From the NCBI GenBank assembly GCA_018806915.1, contig JAGKQI010000047.1, positions 434,001 to 498,000 on the forward strand: a DNA stretch of 64,000 bases, in the 5' to 3' direction. This document shows, in pieces, positions 56,740 to 64,000 of this stretch. This stretch comes from Phytophthora colocasiae. Its lineage: Eukaryota; Oomycota; Peronosporomycetes; Peronosporales; Peronosporaceae. The notes under the pieces are model-generated. The model did not search any database, had not been told where the DNA came from, and saw nothing but the letters and a program-made list of their open reading frames with translations. Each line of letters opens with the position of its first letter. Position 1 is the first letter of the stretch. Made by a program: the position numbers and the translations under genes.

Positions 56740-57751
56740 GTGACGTGTCTGACGAGGCGGCGATTCAGGCGCACAAGTGGCAGCAAGTTATGCTGACCGA
56801 TCAGGATGCCTACATCCGGTCGATGTTGAGTCCGACGCTACCAAGGCCGTACCTTTGAGACGCGGCGCGTCTCATTCAACAATAAGAGTCTGCCAGTCGT
56901 ATGGACACGACTAGAGCCAACCTTCGGCAAATCCAATGCGCAAGGAATGGCCACTCTGCTTACAGAGTTCGACAAGGCTTTGTCGATAGATCTCAGCTCC
57001 GTGGGTGAGCTGATCCAGCGCGCCAAGGCTTCTGATTTGACAAAGTAGAAGCCCTGCTATGCAACGTGTTCATGAACAAGAGCAGTAGCGAGATTCAAGC
57101 AATGACTTCGGTGTCAACAGTACCGGTTCATCATGTGAAAAACCGGGGCAGCTTGGGCAAGCGCAAAATTCAGAAGAGCGATGAGTGCTTCTACTGCGAT
57201 GAAAGATACAATTGCAACGACAGGCCACACAGGAGGGTGGACTGTCCTGCAAAGCAACGTGACGAGGCCAGGGCTGTCACCGATTTAACATCTTCCAGAA
57301 GGCCAAGGAAATTGGTGTTGCTCATGTGAAGAGCAATAGGGTCGCATCGAAAAAGAAAGTCCGAGTAGATTCCGGACCTACTCCCCCGCGGCTTTCATAA
57401 AACCATCCAGCAAGCAACGCCTGTTGCTGCGGCACGTGCAGAAGATCCACTGTGGAACAGGATGACACCGGAACAGGCCAAGGCCGACTGATGGCATCCC
57501 CACCCCCAACCCCAGGATCGACTGTGGTATCGGATACACCAATGGGTGGCGACGATGACGTCGATGACTTCGAACCTAAAAAGGTACCGGTGCTTACCGA
57601 AAAAGTCTCGGAAGCTTTCAGCAGCATCCAGACGGCGTCTCATGACATCGAGAGCACGGTAAGAGCTTTGTACCCACAACTGATTGAACGAACAGTTACT
57701 GACGTGTCGTGTTGTGATTGGGTGTTAGACTCCGGCTGCGGCAACGGATAA
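56740..57751 (+). pseudogene. Copia gag-protease remnant (copy 2)
   Basis: It duplicates 44240-45248, including the zinc knuckle (57187-57250) and the WVLDSGC protease motif before TAA 57749-57751. It has three extra bases before CDWVLDSG compared with copy 1. Confidence 0.75.
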
Positions 57752-58197
57752 GTACCAGTACTGCGTTCGTCATGCTTTCACGCTTGCCAAAATGAAATTT
57801 TAGCGATAGAGAACTATTCCACCACTCTAAACCAACTAATAAAACTTTAGTAAAACAATAATTTAAACAGTTCCCATAAACTTCAAGGCAGTGTGCTCAT
57901 ACTACAATGCTAACCTCGGGCCAGACCTGCCGACCAAACTCATCACGTAGCCTTGTGTTTTCTTCATGTGTTTTAGGAACTGTTGATGAAACAGCCGCGA
58001 GAGCCGAGCTATAGGTTGTTGATGTCTCCGTATTGGTGTCACCATTTTGCAGATCGACAATACCACCCTTGAGGCATGAAACACGAGGTTTGGTCACAGA
58101 AGAAATAAAAGTGAAGATTAGAGGAAAAAATGTCTCAAGAAAAAATATATAATATAGGTTTTGCTCTGGTACTGAAGGCGAAAACTATTATTTTTAA

Positions 58198-59182
58198 CCC
58201 TTCAACCCCCGACAAAAAATCGAGGGGTATATTTTGACCATTATGTTGGAGCCACCAACATAATTAGTCTTGATGTTTGTATATGTCTACTCTAAGTACG
58301 AATTTGTTGGCGGGAGGGATAGGTAAACCCCAGTCTCTGTTCTCGTGTAAAGTCGGGCGACCTCTAACATATTGCGCTATATGTAGGCAAAAACGCCAAA
58401 TACGATCCAGTATGATGGAGGATCCAACCTTCAGAAATGCACTTTTTATTAAATATCAAGTTTTTGCACGAACTCAAGTTCAGAAAATGCATGCCTCAGT
58501 CGTACAAAGAGTGTGTATAAGGAACGCATCACTTGCTTACTCACCTCACGCATGTACCTTTGTACTACTATTTACGTATTATTATAGAAATATGGCTGGA
58601 GCTAGACATGCTTGGATTAACGCGCACAATCAAGCTGAAGACGACGTATATGAGAGTCATGCAAAGGTCACTAGGTACAGTAAAATATAATGCACTTGAA
58701 ATAATTTCCTCAAAAGTAGCAGCACTAGTAGGGTTATTCCCATCAATCTAAATCATGATATGTGCAGAATGGGCCCTGCTTGTGAGAACAATCAAGGCCA
58801 GTGATGCGCTTAGAGGGCGCACAATCTAATGGGAAATGTATTGACAGGAATTATGTTCATTGTTAACGAATTAGAAAGGACTTTGCAAGTAATGGTGCAC
58901 ATAGCAAGGAAACAGCACCGTATTTCGTTACAGATCAGATGATGTTCTGCCTTTGTCCGTTTGTGTAGATTTTCTCCTTTCGATTCGACCTACCCCTGTG
59001 CATCGTCACTTCTCTCTCACAGTTTTTCCATTTGGTTTTAGTATTGAGCTACTTTCAATACAAATATATAGACTAAATTCGAATATGTTGGAGCCTCCAA
59101 CATGCGTATAGATGCTGTGGTTAGGTTTTCAAGAGCTATACACCCATTATGTTGGTGGCTCCAACATATGGGGGTTGAAGGG
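58198..59182 (+). mobile_element. piggyBac-type MITE, 985 bp (copy 2)
   Basis: It duplicates 45693-46677 at the same length, flanked by TTAA at 58194-58197 and 59183-59186. Confidence 0.8.
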
Positions 59183-59755
59183 TTAAAATAACAGAATTTT
59201 ACATATAATTTTTTTGTTTAGATACAAGTGTAGATCGGTAGACTAGTACACATCTGAGTGGATATCCACTCGGATAAGATAATTTCGCATTGATAAAGAC
59301 TATCAGAAGATATAGGTTTTAGGAAGGGGCAAATTCGGCTTAATCATAAGTCTCATACCTTCGAATAGTGATGTGAAGAAGCAAGTGTGTAACCTCACGT
59401 ATTGTAGAAAACACAGTGACAAAACAAATGGGTTGGATATGTTCTAATAAATTTAAGACAATAGTTTAGTCGGTTCAAGAGAGCTCTCCGACGCTTTTCT
59501 ATTGAAGTGGTAGGCGAGATACAGATTTAGGAGAAGGGTTATGCTCTATTTATGCTGGCTTTATGGATACATTTCGCACCAGTGGAATTCAACACCTGCG
59601 CGCAGCCTGCAAAATCATGGTTTCACTATCGAATCTCCCGCGAAGTGCTCAGATCTCCCGGTGCGACAACCTCCAAGCGCACGTGCGACGACGTCGATGT
59701 ACACATTCGTAATTTGATCCAATTTGATAAAGCCTAAATTTATTTTGATTTTAGT

Positions 59756-60809
59756 ATGGATATATCAGAGCTTCTAGCGGACTCGCCGGAATACGTCTGT
59801 GAGACGTGTCTCCACGACTTCGCTCGATCCGATCACCTTCGTCTGCATCAGCGACGATCCTGTCGAGGTGTTCCATCTCAGCCATGTCAGCTGTGTGAGA
59901 TATGCTGGCAGTGGGTGAGTGGAAATCGCCACCATCTCGTGCGCCACCAGCGAGGCTCACGGTGTCGTCCACTGGATGACCGTATTGCGCACCGCAATCA
60001 GGTTGCTGATGCTAGGCGCCAGAGGGATGCGGCGTGGCACCGTCAGAGGCGTTAACAACGCCGCGATCAAGCGACTGATGATGCTCCGGATGACGCGACG
60101 GAAGAATCGCCGAACGCTCCTGCCCCGTCCCTTGCGGCCACCAGCAGGGATCCCGAAGAGTCATCTGGTTTGGCAGAACCGCTGCGTAATCAGTTGGATG
60201 ACCTACTTTACGACGCGGATGCGCAAGAAGGCGATACTGACGACACGTCAACTGCTGTACGACGTGAAGATGTTCAAGGCCAAGGCGACAACCAAGAGAA
60301 AGATGGGCAAGACAGAGTTGAAGATGCTGCAGAAAATGTGCAATGGAGAGACGGTGTGGTAGACTGCAACATCTGTCTCTCCTCTCTCGACGGCAAGATT
60401 TGGGTGTGTGAGCGTGAGACATGCCGCCAACCGTACCACCGGGAGTGTGAAGGGACAAATCGCGATTGACGCACGGTGCAGCAACTGCCGAGATCCAATT
60501 CAACTTGACGTAGAAGATGACGAGGTTTTGGTTGTCAGGCATGTAGATGCGCCACTGACGTGCATGGTCTGTAAGCGCGTCGTCACTGGAACGATGCTGG
60601 AGGGCCCGCAGTGCTGCCATATCTTCGACTTGGCGCAGTACAGCGCACGATTCTTGGGTAATCACAGAAGCAGGGATATGAAGTGCCCCGTGTGCAAGTA
60701 TCCCTTTCCCATCCCTTCTGAGTTCGTTTCCGACGAATCCGATGCTGAGGACGATCAAGCTGGACATGGAGACAATGACTACTATGACTCGTCGAGTACA
60801 GATGGGTAG
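59756..60809 (+). pseudogene. Zinc-finger protein gene, broken (copy 2)
   Basis: It has the same ATG, C2H2 fingers, internal TAA (60053-60055) and first frameshift (TGA 60467-60469) as copy 1. The last part differs: here the Cys cluster is complete (CMVCKRVVTGTMLEGPQCC, MKCPVCKYPFPIP) and the acidic tail reads GHGDNDYYDSSSTDG to TAG 60807-60809. This copy looks closer to the ancestral 3' end. Confidence 0.7.
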
Positions 60810-60916
60810 GAGAAGATGGTTATGTAGAAGGTGTCAAAAGACGAAGTAAGCATTGTAGCAGTGGGGGTGTGCCACCAACCTAATGGTTGACTGCTGGAAA
60901 CTAAGCTAGTGCTAAG
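60791..60916. repeat. Direct repeat, left copy
   Basis: The ~125 bp from GTCGAGTA to GCTAAG is repeated at 63736-63868 with small differences. Since the right copy adjoins a Copia primer site, this is probably an LTR fragment. It overlaps the end of the zinc-finger gene. Confidence 0.75.
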
Positions 60917-63417
60917 TATCGCTTATAGTGAACTCTAAAGGTATCACCATAGGCAGGTTTTGTGAACCGTATCTATGCAAAGGGCTAGTCTCAACAGCCT
61001 CCCTGCATCTTTGCATCGATCGACTTGATATTGGTTATCACAGTTCAGCAGATATTCCAGGTTTTCTCTGCAGGCGACCCTTCAGTTCACAACCTGCAGC
61101 CTTCCTGGAAGTGGCTCGGCAGCTGATCTGTCGTTGGTCCTTGCGCTCAGGGCGCGAGAGAAATTAGGACATCGAGCCTGCCATGGTGAGGCTGTGGGAA
61201 ACCGGGATATCTCCACCAGGCAGCTCGGCGCTAGACGCCGCGTCGGGCAAGAGTATGCCACGCAAGCGGCGGAATAGATCGGCCGCCAGGAAGCGCATCG
61301 CAAACCGCTAGAGTATCCAGCGCGTCGGACGCGTGCCAGCGAAGGGTGCACAGAGCCTTTCGGTGGCTGGAGGACGGTGTATCGAGGCAGTGGACGGCGC
61401 AGATCGCGCGACAGGAGAGAAGACGGCCACGGAGCCAGTTGATCGGGCTTCCGCGTTGGCCTCGCCACGTGATGTCACAGAAGCGGGGGAATGTAGTGAC
61501 GGAACGAGTACTATGGTCGACACAACTGGCCGAATTAGTACCGTAGCTGACGGAAATTTTATCATCGTCGAGAGAAAATGTAGTTCCCAGTTTCTGGGGA
61601 GTGGACCTTCCCAGCAAATTTGTCTATTGTGCCTGCATGGATATAGATTCATATGCCAATTGTAATTCGGTACTTGACCAGGGAAAACCTCAACGAGGAG
61701 AAAACCTTTTACGAACAAACTTAAAAACCCAGTGGGAAAAATAAAAGTACGCATTTAATTTGGCATGCTTCATGCATTAGTGTTATACTCGTACACTTAA
61801 ACGGTAAGACAGTTGTGCCTCGGAGATGGAAACTTCAACAGCCTCCCGCATCGAGGAGCGCGACGTCCGGCGCATTGAGGTGCCGATAAAATTCACTGCG
61901 TGACGGGAATATTCGTCGTCACTATAGTACAGATCTTCATGGATAGTTCATCATGATTTAGGCGATTCAATAGACCTTCGAAAAGGGAAAATCTGTTAAC
62001 CAGGCCAGTAGCAGCGATCAATATATTGTCTGTACTCTGCGGATTCATTGTGGCTAATCAGGAAAACCATAATGGAGAAAACCTGTTCACCGATCCATTC
62101 CTCGCAGTCAATTATGCGGCTTTAGATATTAGATGCGGTTGCTTCATTGCATGGTTGGTTATTCAGGAAAAACCGTATTATAAAGGAAAAATCCTGTTCA
62201 CCAATTTGTGAATCTTCTCAAAATTAGAGTCTCCGTAAGAGCACTGTTCTTCGTCATGAGCGTTAAAGAGGTTAAAGCTTCTCTATTTGTGAGGACATTC
62301 TTCTTCTCACTGACACAGCATCAGACATCTCGTGTAGAGGGTACTGTGTTGCCTGTAACTTAAAGTCACTTCATATCTCTATTGATGAACTTCATGTAGT
62401 TAACTTTAATGGGATTTCTTCCATATTGCCGCGTAACAGCGGGCTTAACAGCAATTACTGAGGCAGATAAATATCATTGCTACTAGTAATGCTGAAGCTT
62501 TAGATGTAGTACTAGAAGATGCACATGTTCATTGCCATTAACGGCAGATAAGTGCTTGGCATTTATGCTCATGGGATAAACTAGGTGAAATGAAAGAAGC
62601 GATAAAGTCATGCTATCTATCTCAATGCTGGGATATTCATCGTAGAACACAGAAGCGATGTATTCGTGCATGTTGTTCATGGTAGGAGACATACGAGGTT
62701 CATTTTCAAGACAGAGGCATAGAGTTTGCTTGTCAATCTGGCCAATATGCGTTTAATCGTGCATTTCAATGACAATGTGCTAACCTTACATGTCCAAACT
62801 GTTACTGTTGTGCATTAGCGAAATTCGTGCTTGCATCACTATTTTATGGCGTTTGTATTTTACGTGCCATGCATTTCGATAAGCGATCATATTCGTGCTT
62901 GTAAGAGTGCTAAACAGAGGCGTAGTTCGTGCATGTTGCTTGTAAAGACAGATGCGTAAATCGTGCATGTCAATAGGCCAGTTTTTTATAACGAAACTTG
63001 TTCAAGGAAAACTCGCTTAGGAGAAAAACCTGAGTTACGTTCTTTGTTTGTTCATGGTTCCCAGTTTCTGGTAGTGTAGTGTTGACTCAACTTGCATACC
63101 GTACGGGGCAGTCTTACAGTGTGTTGTACATGTACACATGCGAGCATCCAGGGCTTTGCTTCCTGAGATCAACTACATGGTCTCGCAGGTACCGACAATA
63201 TGCCATGGCATTTAGTAGAGCTCCTAGCACGGGGTAGCATCCGGCTTTGAAAGGGAGTAGCTAGGGATTTCATCTAGCGTAGCCATTGTCACAGGACGGC
63301 ATTCAGCCAGGGTAGCTTTGGCTTAGGCAACTTGTTCCGATTGTCCGCGGAGGCATCATGGCCTCTAGATGCGTTCAACGTGCAGTCCAGACCTCCATGC
63401 AACTTTGGGCTCGTTAC
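60917..63417. other. Unassigned region with degenerate repeats
   Basis: No gene is supported. Region 61100-61570 is GC-rich, with open frames on both strands but no motifs. A loose motif GGAAAACC...GGAGAAAACCTGTT recurs near 61678, 61985, 62050, 62165 and 63003. Region 62640-62975 consists of ~33-bp degenerate repeats around CGTGCATGT. CCCAGTTTCTGG occurs near 61585 and 63060. Confidence 0.5.
62640..62975. repeat. Degenerate ~33-bp tandem repeats
   Basis: About seven imperfect units follow the pattern ACAGA-GCGTA-TTCGTGCATGT. Clear units start near 62648, 62713, 62745, 62812, 62878, 62914 and 62947. Confidence 0.55.
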
Positions 63418-63723
63418 CTATGACTCGTCGTCAGGGTCAGACGATGGTTTGAGCTCATCGTCGCTTGCTTCGTAGTCTACGGCATCGGAGTCAAGGTCGT
63501 CATTCTCTGCCGGCTTGCACTTCGGCGTAGTTTTCTTGTCTGGATGGTTGGTCTCGTTTTCATCAGACTCGTCCTCGGAAATGCCATCGTAGTCGGGTTT
63601 CTTGACAAAGCCGAGTAGGTGTTTTCCGTCGAGGGCTGCGCACACGCGGGTCTTCCACACGTCAAAGTTCTCAGCGCCAATGAGGCGTGGAAACTCGTCG
63701 CTTGAGGCTTGGCTTGGGCTCAT
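63418..63723 (-). pseudogene. Copia-3 gag, N-terminal 101 codons
   Basis: From ATG 63723 the frame gives RLIGAENFDVWKTRVCAALD and GKHLLGFVKKPDYDGISEDE, the N-terminal signature of Copia gag, then an acidic Asp/Glu/Ser tail and TAG at 63420-63418. Normal Copia gag is several times longer, so this is truncated. The ATG lies inside the primer-site-like sequence. Confidence 0.75.
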
Positions 63724-63728
63724 AACCT
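63716..63728 (-). promoter_or_regulatory. Primer binding site complementary to initiator-tRNA anticodon loop
   Basis: On the plus strand GGGCTCATAACC equals the anticodon stem-loop of many initiator tRNA-Met genes, so the minus-strand element RNA would pair with it. Priming from this internal part of tRNA-iMet is known for Drosophila copia and yeast Ty5. It adjoins the presumed LTR end. Confidence 0.6.
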
Positions 63729-63730
63729 AT

Positions 63731-64000
63731 GGCACGTCGAGTAGAGATGCAGTAGAGGAGATGGTTATGTAGAAGGTGTCAAAAGACGAAGTAAGCATTG
63801 TAGCAGTTAGCGTGGAGGTGTGCCACCAACCTAATGGTTGGCTGCTGGAAACTAAGCTAGTGCTGAAGTACTACTGATTAAGAAGGGAGACATACAACTT
63901 GGCCTACGACGCAAGTCTCGCAAGACCGGTGCCGCGATTCGATTTGGCTGCTTCACAATCCGTGACCGCAAGACCGACCATGACCCCCTTGCCAGTCGAA
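63731..64000 (-). repeat. Presumed 5' LTR of Copia-3 (truncated by window end)
   Basis: It lies directly upstream, on minus, of the primer site and gag, and would end in TGCCA on that strand. Its first ~130 bp are repeated at 60791-60916. The outer end is beyond the window, so it cannot be confirmed. Confidence 0.5.

Larger units (their letters stand above)
55295..60765. repeat. Segmental duplication, copy 2
   Basis: It matches 42807-48262. The left edge is inside the Gypsy-2-family LTR (55295-55664 corresponds to 42807-43164) and is fused to the Copia-2 fragment. The inner ~5 kb is nearly identical to copy 1; the right ~220 bp is more diverged. Confidence 0.92.

Noticed and set aside
61082..61754. 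Overlapping minus-strand ORFs of 128-148 codons
   Set aside because: GC-rich stretch open in several frames with no recognisable protein features.
1..64000. CRISPR arrays, bacterial operons, rRNA genes, RxLR or CRN effectors
   Set aside because: None seen; repeats present are LTRs, TIRs, tandem units and dispersed hairpins, and no ORF shows a signal peptide followed by an RxLR- or LFLAK-type motif.

Overview
This window looks like repeat-rich nuclear DNA of an oomycete, most likely Phytophthora or a close relative. That is an inference from the content. The window holds chromodomain Ty3/Gypsy and Ty1/Copia elements, a Crypton-type tyrosine recombinase, piggyBac, Mutator-like and Tc1/mariner elements. 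It also has 55-94 bp GT-AG introns and a nuclear insert of atp1/nad9 sequence, genes that oomycetes keep in the mitochondrion. I see no conventional single-copy host gene and no RxLR or CRN effector. Almost everything is mobile DNA, nested or duplicated.

Layout. (1) 1-15904: a giant Ty3/Gypsy element ('Gypsy-1'), 5' end outside the window. It carries gag, a separate pol with two RNase H domains and a chromodomain, and a 1106-codon ORF on the opposite strand before the 3' LTR. (2) 15905-29480: a tandem array of a ~1.55-kb unit carrying a small Josephin-like cysteine peptidase gene. It was hit by Gypsy-1, by a Tc1 transposon (16644-18110) and by a second Gypsy element ('Gypsy-2', 20104-28519) with a perfect 5-bp target duplication. 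Gypsy-2 also has an antisense ORF (515 codons), overlapping the pol chromodomain. (3) 29506-31773: a Gypsy gag remnant and a Ulp1/C48 peptidase-like ORF. (4) 32033-37470: a very young Copia element on the minus strand. (5) 37480-39936: two opposed Crypton fragments with mitochondrial DNA between them. (6) 40023-41865: a Mutator-like transposase, minus strand. (7) 42718-60810: a solo Gypsy-2-family LTR and a ~5.4-kb segment present twice (42807-48262 and 55295-60765), containing a Stowaway-like MITE, a Copia gag remnant, a piggyBac-type MITE and a broken zinc-finger gene. Between the copies lie a broken chromo/cysteine-peptidase gene split by a piggyBac element (50133-53670) and a Copia pol fragment. 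(8) 60810-64000: degenerate repeats and the start of another Copia element.

The most unusual signals are these. Gypsy-2 is built almost end to end (LTRs, gag, pol, antisense ORF) from short near-perfect inverted repeats, one about every 25-30 nt, with at least one compensatory base-pair change against a diverged LTR of the same family. Two unrelated Gypsy elements have both kept intact antisense ORFs between pol and the 3' LTR. Gypsy-2 has a textbook -1 frameshift signal. Gypsy-1 has a degenerate RNase H followed by an intact archaeal-type one, as in retroviruses. A mitochondrial insert sits at the junction of two Crypton fragments.

Most pol and transposase genes carry frameshifts or stops even where LTR pairs are nearly identical. 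This may be real decay, trans-mobilisation or uncorrected sequencing indels; the sequence alone cannot decide.
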